Below are positions 1-8,755 of a DNA stretch of 64,000 nt, one piece after another. Under the pieces are notes generated by a model, which searched no databases, was not told where the DNA came from, and was given only the letters and a program-made list of their open reading frames with translations. Location of the stretch: contig NZ_WHKF01000005.1 in the NCBI RefSeq assembly GCF_009295825.1, positions 207,451 through 271,450 of the forward strand. Reading direction: 5' to 3'. Source of the DNA: Marinifilum sp. N1E240 (GTDB lineage Bacteria; Bacteroidota; Bacteroidia; Bacteroidales; Marinifilaceae). Both the position numbers and the translations under genes were made by a program. Position 1 is the stretch's first letter; every line of letters begins with the position of its first letter.

Positions 1-618
1 TTTATCATCAACGTATCTATCATCAAATAGTAGTGCCATCATTTCGTGATTTCCAATAATGTAGTGTACGTTTCCTCCAGCTTTTTTAGCCTGTATTTCC
101 AGTTGAAAAATTAACCACAAACATTCGGTTACTTCACTTCCTCTATCAAATACATCGCCTGTGAAAACAATTCGACCTTTACCATATTTCCATTGATTGT
201 TTTCGTCAATTACACCGTTATTTCTAAGCATTTTTAGGAGAGATTCATATTGACCGTGAATATCTCCTAAGACTATAATTTTATCTGAAGATTCGTAAAT
301 TCCAGAGTGAGGTTTTATTTTTTTGGGAATAATATAGGTTGATGTGTCTTTTCCTACAAAGCCTTTAAAAATGATAGTGTCATTTTTGTATCGAAACGAT
401 TTGGAAATTTTTCTTGTTCTGTTTTTTAAACTATCATGCTGAATGTAAAAAATATCTACACGATTACTTGTGGAGTATCTAATGTGAGGTCCCTCGGTAT
501 ATGAAGAAACAATCAACGAATCTTTTTCTTTTTGTATTTTTTGTGAAAAAGAATTGTTGCTAAAAGATAATAAGCTCAAAAGACTAATAATATATGTAGT
601 GGTAATGTAAATACGCAT
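1..618 (-). CDS. Exported metallophosphoesterase (calcineurin-like), 3' end beyond the window
   Basis: A phosphoesterase of the calcineurin-like/Shelph type, cut off by the left edge of the window. I read 206 codons from an ATG at 618. The first ~22 residues form a hydrophobic signal peptide (MRIYITTTYIISLLSLLSFS). The three metal-binding blocks follow in order: GDIHGQ near residue 115, GDVFDRGSE near 155 and GNHEMM near 190. These are the dimetal centre residues that hydrolyse phosphoester bonds. The signal peptide implies a periplasmic or surface location. The substrate cannot be told from sequence. The gene is divergent from the DUF4268 gene to the right. The C-terminal part, including the last metal-binding histidines, is not in the window. 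Confidence 0.85.
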   Translation of the reverse strand, partial: MRIYITTTYIISLLSLLSFSNNSFSQKIQKEKDSLIVSSYTEGPHIRYSTSNRVDIFYIQHDSLKNRTRKISKSFRYKNDTIIFKGFVGKDTSTYIIPKKIKPHSGIYESSDKIIVLGDIHGQYESLLKMLRNNGVIDENNQWKYGKGRIVFTGDVFDRGSEVTECLWLIFQLEIQAKKAGGNVHYIIGNHEMMALLFDDRYVDDK

Positions 619-698
619 TTAAAATTTCCCTATTTAGAGTATTTAAAGATAGGATTATTTTTTTATCTCAAGAATGACATTAAATTATAAGCAAAGGG

Positions 699-729
699 TT
701 AGACAAAATCGTAAGATAAATTAATTTTG
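699..729 (+). promoter_or_regulatory. Candidate Bacteroidota promoter for the DUF4268 gene
   Basis: TAATTTTG at 722-729 fits the Bacteroidota -7 consensus TAnnTTTG. TTAG lies 19 bases upstream, in the place of the usual TTTG -33 box. Transcription would start only about a dozen bases before the ATG at 749, giving a very short leader. Confidence 0.5.
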
Positions 730-748
730 TGCTCAAAGAGAAATTAAG

Positions 749-1201
749 ATGTATACAAAAGAAGAGAAAAGAGAAATCAGAATTGAATTTTGGGATGGAT
801 TTAAAAGATACTCAAAGAAAAAGGGTCGTAAAATGACATCATGGGTATTGAAAGGAACTCAAATGAGAGAAGCTCAGCTAAAGTTCGATCTAAATGAGAA
901 TGGCGCTTTTGTAATGCTGCAAATTGATAGTAAGTTTGATTCTAAGCGTTACTCTGTTTATGAGAAGTTCGAAAAGTATAAAACTGTTATAAATGAAACT
1001 TGTGGGGAAGATCTTCTGTGGGATAAAGATTATTTTATGGATGGTTTTAAGGAAGTTAGTTTGATTTATTTTCATAAGGCAGAGGCATCTGTTTTTAATA
1101 AAGATGAATGGAATAACTATTTTGAATTTCTATTTTCAAAAATGAGCATGCTAGAAGAAGCATTTCTAGATGTGAAGGAAGTTGTTCAAAATTTGGAATA
1201 A
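749..1201 (+). CDS. DUF4268 domain protein
   Basis: A 150-residue soluble protein that looks like DUF4268 over its full length. It has the N-terminal block KREIRIEFWDGFKRYSKKKG, the central FDSKRYSVYEKFEKYK and a C-terminal helix. DUF4268 domains also occur as the C-terminal part of larger nuclease-like proteins; stand-alone ~150-residue versions are common in Bacteroidota. No signal peptide or membrane segment is visible. It is rich in aromatic and charged residues. It stands alone between a divergent phosphatase gene and the tRNA cluster, with its own candidate promoter just upstream. Function is unknown; a link to DNA metabolism is only a family-based guess. Confidence 0.75.
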   Translation: MYTKEEKREIRIEFWDGFKRYSKKKGRKMTSWVLKGTQMREAQLKFDLNENGAFVMLQIDSKFDSKRYSVYEKFEKYKTVINETCGEDLLWDKDYFMDGFKEVSLIYFHKAEASVFNKDEWNNYFEFLFSKMSMLEEAFLDVKEVVQNLE

Positions 1202-1292
1202 AAAATTGCAAATGTATATGTATGATTTTCAGGCTTAAAAAATCCTAAAGAGTTGTGTGTTGAGGGATTTGTTGGGAATTTTGCATTTAAAT

Positions 1293-1323
1293 TTTGTTTT
1301 AGAATAAAAGGCTCTTATCTTTG
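1293..1323 (+). promoter_or_regulatory. Promoter of the initiator tRNA cluster
   Basis: TTTG at 1293-1296 and TATCTTTG at 1316-1323, separated by exactly 19 bases, match the Bacteroidota -33/-7 consensus. The bases after the -7 box (CAACCGC) match those after the rRNA promoters at the right end of the window. No comparable promoter precedes the second or third tRNA copy. Confidence 0.8.
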
Positions 1324-1360
1324 CAACCGCAAAAAGAAAGATATAAGTCTTAAGATATAT

Positions 1361-1433
<73 letters not shown>

Positions 1434-1438
1434 CTAAG

Positions 1439-1468
1439 AAGCTTTGAAAAGTCAAAGCTTATTTTTTT
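1439..1468 (+). terminator. Weak intrinsic terminator after tRNA-fMet copy 1
   Basis: A 9-bp stem AAGCTTTGA/TCAAAGCTT with a 4-base loop, followed by A and seven T. A small TTACC-GAAA-GGTAA hairpin comes directly after. Because copies 2 and 3 have no visible promoter, this must be leaky, or it acts in processing. Confidence 0.6.
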
Positions 1469-1512
1469 ACCGAAAGGTAAATGAAAAAGACATATCAAAT
1501 ATAAAAATATAT

Positions 1513-1585
<73 letters not shown>

Positions 1586-1590
1586 CTAAG

Positions 1591-1618
1591 AAGCTTTGAA
1601 AAGTCAAAGCTTATTTTT
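1591..1618 (+). terminator. Weak intrinsic terminator after tRNA-fMet copy 2
   Basis: The same AAGCTTTGA/TCAAAGCTT hairpin as after copy 1, but with a shorter run of five T. The shorter T-run is the main difference between the two spacers. Confidence 0.55.
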
Positions 1619-1662
1619 ACCGAAAGGTAAATGAAAAAGACATATCAAATATAAAAATATAT

Positions 1663-1735
<73 letters not shown>

Positions 1736-1741
1736 CTATTA

Positions 1742-1774
1742 AAAGGCTTTGAATTTATTCAAAGCCTTTTTTTA
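1742..1774 (+). terminator. Strong intrinsic terminator of the tRNA cluster
   Basis: AAAGGCTTTGAA and TTCAAAGCCTTT form a 12-bp stem with loop TTTA, running into TTTT. It is clearly stronger than the two internal hairpins and closes the array. Confidence 0.85.
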
Positions 1775-1847
1775 TTCCATCCATTTAAAGACTCTTTAAT
1801 TAAGTGATTTCTGTTACCTTTGCGTAAATATTTTAGATTCTTTCACT

Positions 1848-2720
1848 ATGAGTCAGTTAAAAGAGAAAACTCCTTTATTAGAAAAATTAAAGAATAAATA
1901 CAGGCTAACTATCTCTAACGAAGCCACTTTTGATGAAGCACTTTCAATTCGATTGTCTCGCTTGAATGTTTTTACCGTAACAGGTGTATTTTCCATTCTT
2001 CTTATTGCTTTGGTAACTTTATTGATAGCGTTTACGCCACTTCGAGAGTATATTCCTGGGTATCCTGATGGTGAAATGAGAAAAAATATAGAACAAAACT
2101 CGGTTCTTGTTGATTCACTAATTCTTGAATTGGAAAAAAGGGATCAGTTTTTTAATGGAATTCGAAATGTTATCTCTGGTAACGATTTTGATAATGTAAG
2201 TCAGAGTGCTTCAGATACAATTGTCGATCCAAAATATAAAAATCTAAGTTTTACGAAATCAGCCTCTGATTCTATATTTCGAGAGGAGCATGAGGAAGAT
2301 GAAAAGTACAATTTAACCTTAGACGATGCTCCAAAATCGAAAGGTTTATCGAATATTCATTTCTTTGCTCCTATAAAAGGAATGATATCCAATCATTACA
2401 ATAATAAAATGGAACATTACGGTACTGACATTGTTGGTGGTGTAAATGAAAGAATTTCCTCGATTTTGGATGGAACGGTAATTTTTTCGGAATGGACATT
2501 GAATACCGGTTATGTGATACAGATTCAACATTCAAACAATTTGTTATCAGTTTACAAGCACAATTCGGAACTTTTAAAGAAAGCTGGAGAGAGAGTTAAA
2601 GCTGGTGAAGCAATTGCTTTATTAGGAAATTCAGGTGAATTAACTTCTGGTCCGCATCTTCATTTTGAACTGTGGCACAACGGAAGACCTTTGAATCCGG
2701 AAGATTATATAAAATTCTAA
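1848..2720 (+). CDS. M23 family metallopeptidase (LytM-like), membrane anchored
   Basis: A 290-residue cell-wall endopeptidase of family M23. A short cytoplasmic N-terminus is followed by one membrane helix at about residues 42-62. A charged linker runs to residue 165, and the LytM/peptidase domain spans 170-290. The zinc ligands can be seen as H190-x3-D194 and H272 in the SGPHLHFE block (H270, H272). H238 is in the usual position for the remaining catalytic histidine, so the enzyme should be active. It should cut peptide cross-links of peptidoglycan from the periplasmic face. A TACCTTTG box at 1815-1822 is a plausible promoter. Only 20 bases separate it from dxr, so the two are probably cotranscribed; the pairing is not functionally obvious. 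Confidence 0.9.
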   Translation: MSQLKEKTPLLEKLKNKYRLTISNEATFDEALSIRLSRLNVFTVTGVFSILLIALVTLLIAFTPLREYIPGYPDGEMRKNIEQNSVLVDSLILELEKRDQFFNGIRNVISGNDFDNVSQSASDTIVDPKYKNLSFTKSASDSIFREEHEEDEKYNLTLDDAPKSKGLSNIHFFAPIKGMISNHYNNKMEHYGTDIVGGVNERISSILDGTVIFSEWTLNTGYVIQIQHSNNLLSVYKHNSELLKKAGERVKAGEAIALLGNSGELTSGPHLHFELWHNGRPLNPEDYIKF

Positions 2721-2740
2721 AAACAAAATTCAAAATATTA

Positions 2741-3889
2741 ATGAGCAAACATATTGCTATTCTGGGATCAACTGGTTCCATTGGGACACAAACGCTTGAG
2801 GTGGTTGAGGCGAATCCGGAAGAATTTACAGTAGATGTTTTAACGGCAAATAACAATGTTGAACTTCTAATTGAGCAGGCAATTAAATTTAAACCAGATG
2901 TGGTTGTTATTGCTTGTGAAGAAAAATACCTTCAAATTTCCGATGCTTTAAAAGATGAACCGATAAAAGTTTATGCTGGTCATGATGCTATTGCACAGGT
3001 TGTGCAAATGGGAGCGATTGATGTTGTTGTTACGGCGATGGTTGGTTATTCAGGATTACTCCCTACAATTAATGCAATTAAAGCCAGAAAGAATATTGCT
3101 TTGGCAAATAAGGAAACTTTGGTTGTAGCCGGTGAAATCATTCAGAAACTAGCATTGGAATATGGCGTTAGTATTTACCCAGTAGATTCCGAACATTCGG
3201 CAATTTTTCAATGTTTGATGGGAGAGTTTGATAATCCTATCGAGAAAATTTATCTGACTGCATCGGGAGGACCTTTTAGAGGGAAGGATAAAAAGTTTTT
3301 GGAATCAGTTACATCCAAACAAGCACTTAAACATCCCAACTGGGATATGGGAGCGAAAATTACCATTGATTCTGCAAGTATGATGAATAAAGGTTTTGAG
3401 GCAATCGAAGCCAAATGGTTGTTCGATTTGCGTCCAGATCAGGTAGATGTTATTGTACATCATCAGTCAATTGTTCATTCTGTTGTTCAGTTCCAGGATG
3501 GATCGATGAAAGCGCAAATGGGTTTACCCGATATGAAACTTCCTATTCAATTTGCTTTAACGTATCCGAAAAGGTTAAAAACCGATTTCGCCCGATTTAA
3601 TTTTATGGATTATCCTGAATTGAGTTTTTCAGCTGCAGATTCAGATAATTTTAGAAATTTGGCTTTGGCTTACGAAGCTATGAATAAGGGAGGGAATTTA
3701 CCTTGTATTATAAATGCGGCGAACGAGATTGTCGTTGATGCTTTTTTGAGAGATCAGGTAGGTTTCTTACAAATGAGTGATATTATTGAATCGTGCATGC
3801 TTAAAGCGGATTTTATAAAAAATCCAACTTATGAGGATTATGTATTTACAGATACTGAAGCTCGTAAATTAGCTCAATCAATGTTGTAA
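2741..3889 (+). CDS. dxr: 1-deoxy-D-xylulose 5-phosphate reductoisomerase
   Basis: This cytosolic enzyme makes 2-C-methyl-D-erythritol 4-phosphate, the first committed step of the non-mevalonate isoprenoid pathway. It is 382 residues long, typical for the family. The NADPH-binding loop ILGSTGSIGTQTL is at 7-19. The metal ligands D149 and E151 lie in PVDSEHSAIFQ. HPNWDMGAKITIDSASMMNK (198-217) forms the substrate-binding stretch. I start it at the ATG at 2741 because MSKHIAILGSTG begins directly at the nucleotide fold; the reading frame stays open further upstream, but that part overlaps the M23 gene. rseP follows 79 bases later, as in many Bacteroidota. Confidence 0.97.
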   Translation: MSKHIAILGSTGSIGTQTLEVVEANPEEFTVDVLTANNNVELLIEQAIKFKPDVVVIACEEKYLQISDALKDEPIKVYAGHDAIAQVVQMGAIDVVVTAMVGYSGLLPTINAIKARKNIALANKETLVVAGEIIQKLALEYGVSIYPVDSEHSAIFQCLMGEFDNPIEKIYLTASGGPFRGKDKKFLESVTSKQALKHPNWDMGAKITIDSASMMNKGFEAIEAKWLFDLRPDQVDVIVHHQSIVHSVVQFQDGSMKAQMGLPDMKLPIQFALTYPKRLKTDFARFNFMDYPELSFSAADSDNFRNLALAYEAMNKGGNLPCIINAANEIVVDAFLRDQVGFLQMSDIIESCMLKADFIKNPTYEDYVFTDTEARKLAQSML

Positions 3890-3968
3890 AAAATACCTAT
3901 CTTAGGCAGCCTTGAAATAAGCCGAAAATGGATTAGGTGTATTGATGAAATTATTTAATTAAAATTGA

Positions 3969-5324
3969 ATGGAAGTATTAGTTAAAATAGGACAATTTTT
4001 ATTGAGTTTGTCCATCTTGGTGGTGTTACATGAATTAGGACACTTTGCCTTTGCTAAACTATTTAAAACCAGAGTTGAGAAATTTTATATGTTTTTCAAT
4101 CCTGGATTTTCACTGTTTAAGTTTAAAAAAGGCGATACAGAATATGGTATAGGATGGATTCCTTTGGGAGGATATGTGAAGATATCAGGAATGATTGACG
4201 AATCAATGGATAAGGAGCAAATGGCATTGCCTCCAAAACCTTACGAATTTAGATCGAAACCTGCATGGCAGCGTTTATTGATTATGGTTGGTGGAGTTTT
4301 GGTGAATTTTATATTGGCATTTGTAATTTATATTGCTGTATTGTTTGCCTGGGGCGAGCAGTATTTACCTGCTGAAAATGCAAAGTATGGTGTTGTCTGC
4401 GATTCTTTATCTCATAGCATAGGTCTTGAGGATGGTGATATAATTGTAGCTTTGGATAATCAGAAATTGGAGCGATTTTCTCAAATTGTCCCAAAAATTA
4501 TTTTGAACCGTCCAGCAAGTATGCAAGTTATTCGCGATGGAGTGAATACCGATATTCAAATTCCTTCCTCATTTGTTCCTGAATTGCTAGAACGAAGCAG
4601 TAAGAAATTTGCTGTAGATCCATCAATTCAATTGCGAAGACCTTTTCATCCGTATAAGGTTGCTAAAGTAGCAAAGGATTCTCCTGCGAAATTAGCTGGT
4701 CTTAAAAAGAATGATGAGATTAAAAATATTGATGGTTTGGATTTTGAATTCTTTAATGAATTCCAAAATTACATGAAAACCAAAGCAGATAAGGAAGTTC
4801 AAGTTTTGGTTCTTAGAGATCAAAAAGAAATCTCACTGAATATTACTTTAACTGATGAAGGCCTTTTAGGGATTAGAGGTGGATCTGATGTAAATCAATT
4901 CGAATATGAGACAATTAAATATAGTTTTGCTGAAGCCGTTCCTGCAGGAATTAATAAAGGCTTAAATAAATTAGGAGAATACGTAAAGCAATTCAGTCTT
5001 ATTTTCGATAAAGAGGTGAAGGGATATAAATCAATAGGTGGATTTGGAACCATTGGCAGTATTTTTCCTCCGGTTTGGGATTGGCATGCATTCTGGAATC
5101 TAACAGCATTCTTGTCTATTATTCTGGCAATAATGAATATCTTACCAATCCCAGCTCTTGATGGAGGACATGTGTTGTTCTTGTTTTATGAAATTATTAC
5201 TGGACGTAAGCCGGGAGATAAATTTCTGGAATATGCACAAATGGTAGGAATGGTCCTTTTGTTTGGATTGTTAATTTTTGCCAATGCCAACGATGTGATG
5301 AAATGGATTTCTAGTTGGAAATAG
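3969..5324 (+). CDS. rseP: RIP metalloprotease RseP (site-2 protease family)
   Basis: A 451-residue intramembrane zinc protease. HELGH at residues 21-25 in the first membrane helix gives the two histidine ligands and the catalytic glutamate. The third ligand is in LDGGH (D398) near the C-terminus. Two PDZ-like regions lie between them, around residues 125-210 and 220-300; the second contains SPAKLAGLKKNDEI. The known role of the family is cutting membrane-spanning anti-sigma factors to release ECF sigma factors, and clearing signal-peptide remnants. An ECF/anti-sigma pair is encoded at 21528-22644, but nothing in the sequence ties them together. Confidence 0.95.
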   Translation: MEVLVKIGQFLLSLSILVVLHELGHFAFAKLFKTRVEKFYMFFNPGFSLFKFKKGDTEYGIGWIPLGGYVKISGMIDESMDKEQMALPPKPYEFRSKPAWQRLLIMVGGVLVNFILAFVIYIAVLFAWGEQYLPAENAKYGVVCDSLSHSIGLEDGDIIVALDNQKLERFSQIVPKIILNRPASMQVIRDGVNTDIQIPSSFVPELLERSSKKFAVDPSIQLRRPFHPYKVAKVAKDSPAKLAGLKKNDEIKNIDGLDFEFFNEFQNYMKTKADKEVQVLVLRDQKEISLNITLTDEGLLGIRGGSDVNQFEYETIKYSFAEAVPAGINKGLNKLGEYVKQFSLIFDKEVKGYKSIGGFGTIGSIFPPVWDWHAFWNLTAFLSIILAIMNILPIPALDGGHVLFLFYEIITGRKPGDKFLEYAQMVGMVLLFGLLIFANANDVMKWISSWK

Positions 5325-5378
5325 AAATTAAACTAAAAATGCTAACTTAGCGGTATAAAACAATAAAACTCAATAGAT

Positions 5379-5576
5379 ATGAACCTTTTTGTAATAGCCG
5401 GAATGATCGGTCCCTGGCAAATCGTTATTATTGTATTCGTAATTGTACTTCTTTTTGGAGGGAAAAAAATTCCAGAACTAATGAAAGGATTAGGACAGGG
5501 AATGAAGGAGTTTAAAAAAGCTACAGACCTTGAAGACAAAGACAAGGATAAAGATAAAGAGTCAATGGACAAATAA
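5379..5576 (+). CDS. tatA: Twin-arginine translocase subunit TatA
   Basis: A 65-residue TatA/E protein. It has one N-terminal membrane helix (about residues 9-27), the hinge [25 protein letters not shown] forming the amphipathic helix, and a short acidic/lysine tail rich in DKDKDK. The FG hinge and the following amphipathic helix are the family signature. It forms the pore-like component that moves folded proteins across the inner membrane with TatC, which is not in this window. It sits 54 bases after rseP and before a strong terminator, so it probably ends the dxr-rseP-tatA transcript. Confidence 0.93.
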   Translation: MNLFVIAGMIGPWQIVIIVFVIVLLFGGKKIPELMKGLGQGMKEFKKATDLEDKDKDKDKESMDK

Positions 5577-5581
5577 ATGAA

Positions 5582-5607
5582 AGGCAGGTTTTATCCTGCC
5601 TTTTTTA
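5582..5607 (+). terminator. Intrinsic terminator after tatA
   Basis: AGGCAGG and CCTGCCT pair around TTTTAT, followed by six T. Confidence 0.88.
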
Positions 5608-5741
5608 ATGAATTCAAGTCAAGTTCTAAACTATAACTAAGTTTTTCGTTTGAAATTTGATCTATCATTTGGATGGTACTTGTAATTTAATTATTTTCAA
5701 TTCGAATTTCGATAACCCGAAACCTATAACCTCTATTTTGC

Positions 5742-7190
5742 ATGAAGAAATATTTACTTCTTTTTCTGATTTGTTTTATTGGAAGTGCTCAGTTATTTGC
5801 GCAATCTCCTTTTCGTATACTGAATAAGGAAAAACCAGAAAACTTAAATGAAATAAATCAGCGCTTGATCTATTTTACAGATGAAATGTTGAAAGAAGAA
5901 TTGCCTAACAATACAATTCTTGATGCAAATTTTATTCCCGTATTTTCTGATGAGGTATATAAGGAAAGGATGAGAAAATTGGATGATCAAACTCCAATTG
6001 CTTTGGATTTTAAGCCTGTGGTTAGAAGACATATTGAGGCTTACGCTGTTCGTCATCGTGAGAAAACTGGAAGAATAATGGAACGATCAGAATTGTATTT
6101 TCCTTTATTCGAAGAGTGTCTTGATAAATATGGACTTCCTCTGGAGTTAAAATATCTATCGGTAATTGAATCGGCACTTGATCCAAAAGCAAAATCTAGA
6201 TCTGGCGCAATGGGTTTATGGCAATTCATGTACAACTCATGCAAGATGTTCGATCTTAGAGTTACATCTTATATTGATGAGAGAATGGATCCTGAAAAAT
6301 CGACCGAAGCGGCCTGCAGATATTTGCAATATTTACATAGGATTTTTGGAGATTGGCAATTGGCTATAGCAGCATATAACGGTGGTCCAGGTGTTGTTCG
6401 AGATGCAATTCAACGTTCTGGCGGGAAAACAGATTTTTGGGCTATCTCTCCTTATTTGCCGCAGCAAACAAGGAATTATGTGCCTGCATTTATTGCAGCC
6501 AATTATATTATGAATTACAATAGAGAGCACAATATTATTTCTGGAGCATATGATCATCCATACTTTAGAATTTCACCTGTAAATGTCAAAAAACAAATTT
6601 TTTTCAAAAATGTTGCTTTGGCAATAGATATTCCTTTGGAAGATTTGCGAAAGTTGAATCCAATTTACAAGCGAGATGTTATACCTGTAAGTGAATTGCC
6701 TGCAAAATTAGTTTTGCCAGCTGAAAAAATTGGTTCTTTTATTGATCATGAAGAGCAGATTTACGCCATGACCAATGAGCCTAAAAAATATATGGAGTTG
6801 CAAAAAGAGCTTTCATCTACCAAAGGAAAATATTGTATAGTCCATGTGGTTAAATCAGGAGAATATTTTCATAAAATTGCGATGAAATATTCCTGTACAA
6901 CTCACAATATAATGGATTGGAATCAACTTAAAAGTCAGGATATTTATGTTGGTCAACGATTAAAAGTTTGGGTTGTACCTTCCGATGAAATTGCACAAAA
7001 ACCCAATAGAGAACCATTAATAAAGAAGAGTAAATTTTTGCTTTATGAGGTTCAGGAAGGTGATAGTTTACAATCTATAGCAAATCAATTTGAAGTAAAA
7101 TCATTGGACGACCTGGTTGAAATAAATAGTATGAATGACAAATCATCAGTAGTGCCAGGTACGATATTGAAAATAGTTCAATACGAATAG
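5742..7190 (+). CDS. Lytic transglycosylase with two LysM domains (MltD-like)
   Basis: A 482-residue exported murein hydrolase. The signal peptide is residues 1-20 (ends AQLFAQ). The SLT/GH23 transglycosylase domain spans about 120-270, with the catalytic glutamate E143 in SVIESALDP. It also has the SGAMGLWQF, AIAAYNGGPG and TRNYVPAFIAA blocks. LysM repeats follow at about 365-412 and 433-480 and would hold it on glycan strands. The enzyme cleaves the MurNAc-GlcNAc bond non-hydrolytically. It lies upstream of the DUF4837 lipoprotein by only 25 bases, suggesting one transcript. No TAnnTTTG promoter box is clear before it. Confidence 0.92.
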   Translation: MKKYLLLFLICFIGSAQLFAQSPFRILNKEKPENLNEINQRLIYFTDEMLKEELPNNTILDANFIPVFSDEVYKERMRKLDDQTPIALDFKPVVRRHIEAYAVRHREKTGRIMERSELYFPLFEECLDKYGLPLELKYLSVIESALDPKAKSRSGAMGLWQFMYNSCKMFDLRVTSYIDERMDPEKSTEAACRYLQYLHRIFGDWQLAIAAYNGGPGVVRDAIQRSGGKTDFWAISPYLPQQTRNYVPAFIAANYIMNYNREHNIISGAYDHPYFRISPVNVKKQIFFKNVALAIDIPLEDLRKLNPIYKRDVIPVSELPAKLVLPAEKIGSFIDHEEQIYAMTNEPKKYMELQKELSSTKGKYCIVHVVKSGEYFHKIAMKYSCTTHNIMDWNQLKSQDIYVGQRLKVWVVPSDEIAQKPNREPLIKKSKFLLYEVQEGDSLQSIANQFEVKSLDDLVEINSMNDKSSVVPGTILKIVQYE

Positions 7191-7215
7191 AAAGAAATCA
7201 AAAAAACATCTAGTT

Positions 7216-8211
7216 ATGAAAAAAATAATTCACATTACACTTATCTGCATACTGGTATTAATCGCTGCAGTATCCTGTAAAAAAACAACTAAAGGATTAC
7301 GACCTGTTGTAACGGGCGCTTCAGGAGAACTTCTTATTTTGGTGAATGATGCCCTGTGGGAAGGTGTTGTTGGTGATACTTTAAAAAGTATAATTGCCGA
7401 TTATCAAGTTGGTTTGCCACAAAATGAACCATTATTTGATATTCTTCATCTTAATCACAATGCATTTGGAACCATGTTTAAAACCCATAGAAGTATTCTC
7501 GACTTAAGAGTTTCAACTAAGGTTAAAGAAAATGGAATTGCGGTAAAGGATGAGTTTTATGCAAAAACTCAATCTTTTATGAAGATTGAGACTGATAGCA
7601 AAAAGGCGATGATCGATTTGCTTACTGAAAATAGAATTAAAATTCTTTCGTATTTCTTATTAGGTGAAAGAAATAGAAAGATTAAAACCATTAAAAAGAA
7701 TGTTGTTCAGGAAGTATATGAAAAGGTGAAAAAGAAATATGATATTACCTTATCATTTCCTGGAGGATATACCATTAATAAAGAAGAAGGTGATTTCTTA
7801 TGGATAAGTAATGAAACTCCAACAACTAGTCAGGGAATGTTTATTTATTCATTTGAGTACTTGTCAGAGGATATGTTTTCTAAAGAGTCTATTTTGCAAA
7901 GAAGAAATGCTCTATTAAAGAATTACGTGCCTGGTCCTACCAAAGGTAGTTATATGAGTACAGAAGAAGAATTCCCAATTTCGTATCGTCAATTTGAATT
8001 TGATGGTAATTATGCTTGCGAATTAAGAGGATTGTGGAAAGTTGAAAATGATTTTATGGGAGGTCCATTTGTTAGCATTACTTACTTGGACGAGAAAGCC
8101 AATAGAATTGTATGTCTTGATTCTTACGTGTACTATCCAAACAACAACAAACGAGAAATGTTGCGTGAATTGGAAGCAATCATGTACACTTTTGTAGATT
8201 TGAATAAATAA
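7216..8211 (+). CDS. DUF4837 family lipoprotein
   Basis: A 331-residue lipoprotein. The signal peptide ends in a lipobox (AAVSC, lipid-modified C21), so it should be anchored in a membrane facing the periplasm. The rest matches the Bacteroidota-restricted DUF4837 family: a GASGELLILVNDALWEG block near the start, then the NHNAFGTMFKTHRSIL block, GGYTINKE and an aromatic C-terminal half. Function is unknown. The close spacing to the lytic transglycosylase before it and the small conserved protein after it suggests a cell-envelope role; that is inference from context. Confidence 0.85.
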   Translation: MKKIIHITLICILVLIAAVSCKKTTKGLRPVVTGASGELLILVNDALWEGVVGDTLKSIIADYQVGLPQNEPLFDILHLNHNAFGTMFKTHRSILDLRVSTKVKENGIAVKDEFYAKTQSFMKIETDSKKAMIDLLTENRIKILSYFLLGERNRKIKTIKKNVVQEVYEKVKKKYDITLSFPGGYTINKEEGDFLWISNETPTTSQGMFIYSFEYLSEDMFSKESILQRRNALLKNYVPGPTKGSYMSTEEEFPISYRQFEFDGNYACELRGLWKVENDFMGGPFVSITYLDEKANRIVCLDSYVYYPNNNKREMLRELEAIMYTFVDLNK

Positions 8212-8224
8212 AAATTATCATCAT

Positions 8225-8605
8225 ATGAAATTACCCGATTACAATAATTTGAGTATCGAACCTTATCGGGATCGAGAGGAAATTATTCGTCAAGTGGCAG
8301 CGCAGATCGAGAAAGATTTTGCGCAATTTGGACTTGAGGTTCAATTTTCGGGTGATATTAATTATGCATACGAAGAGTTGTACTCGCAACTAAAGGAGCA
8401 CTTAATATGGTTGATGGATCGAGATTATCATCGGTTGATTCTTTTATTGTATCAAATAGATTTGAGTGAAAAACAGGTTATTCAAGCAGAATTAAAATAT
8501 CCGGATGTACCAAAATCAGATCTTTTAGCAGAACTGGTAATTCTTCGGGAATTGAAAAAAGTATTAATCAGGAATTACTTTAAAGAAAACCCTGATAAAC
8601 TATAA
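8225..8605 (+). CDS. Conserved hypothetical protein (126 aa)
   Basis: I do not recognise a named domain. The protein is soluble, acidic and mostly helical by appearance. Leucine-rich stretches (LIWLMDRDYHRLILLLYQIDL, split around an RDYHR motif, and LAELVILRELKKVLIRNYF) would pack as helices. It starts 13 bases after the DUF4837 gene and ends before a strong terminator, so it is the last gene of the mltD-like/DUF4837 operon. Proteins of this size and ending recur in Bacteroidota; that is a recollection and has not been searched. Confidence 0.7.
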   Translation: MKLPDYNNLSIEPYRDREEIIRQVAAQIEKDFAQFGLEVQFSGDINYAYEELYSQLKEHLIWLMDRDYHRLILLLYQIDLSEKQVIQAELKYPDVPKSDLLAELVILRELKKVLIRNYFKENPDKL

Positions 8606-8611
8606 TTACAG

Positions 8612-8640
8612 AACCGTAGCTTTTGGCTACGGTTTTCTTT
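8612..8640 (+). terminator. Intrinsic terminator
   Basis: AACCGTAGC and GCTACGGTT form a 9-bp stem with loop TTTTG, followed by a T-rich run. Confidence 0.88.
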
Positions 8641-8755
8641 TTGCATTAAATCGAAGAGATCATATTCTTTTTACTATTTTTACTAGACTCCTAAATTTTT
8701 AGGGAAATAATAATTGAACTCATTAGCTTAGTTCTAATCTTTAATATTATAATTC

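Noticed and set aside
2672..2740. Longer N-terminus for Dxr
   Set aside because: It overlaps the M23 gene end and precedes the canonical MSKHIAILGSTG start.
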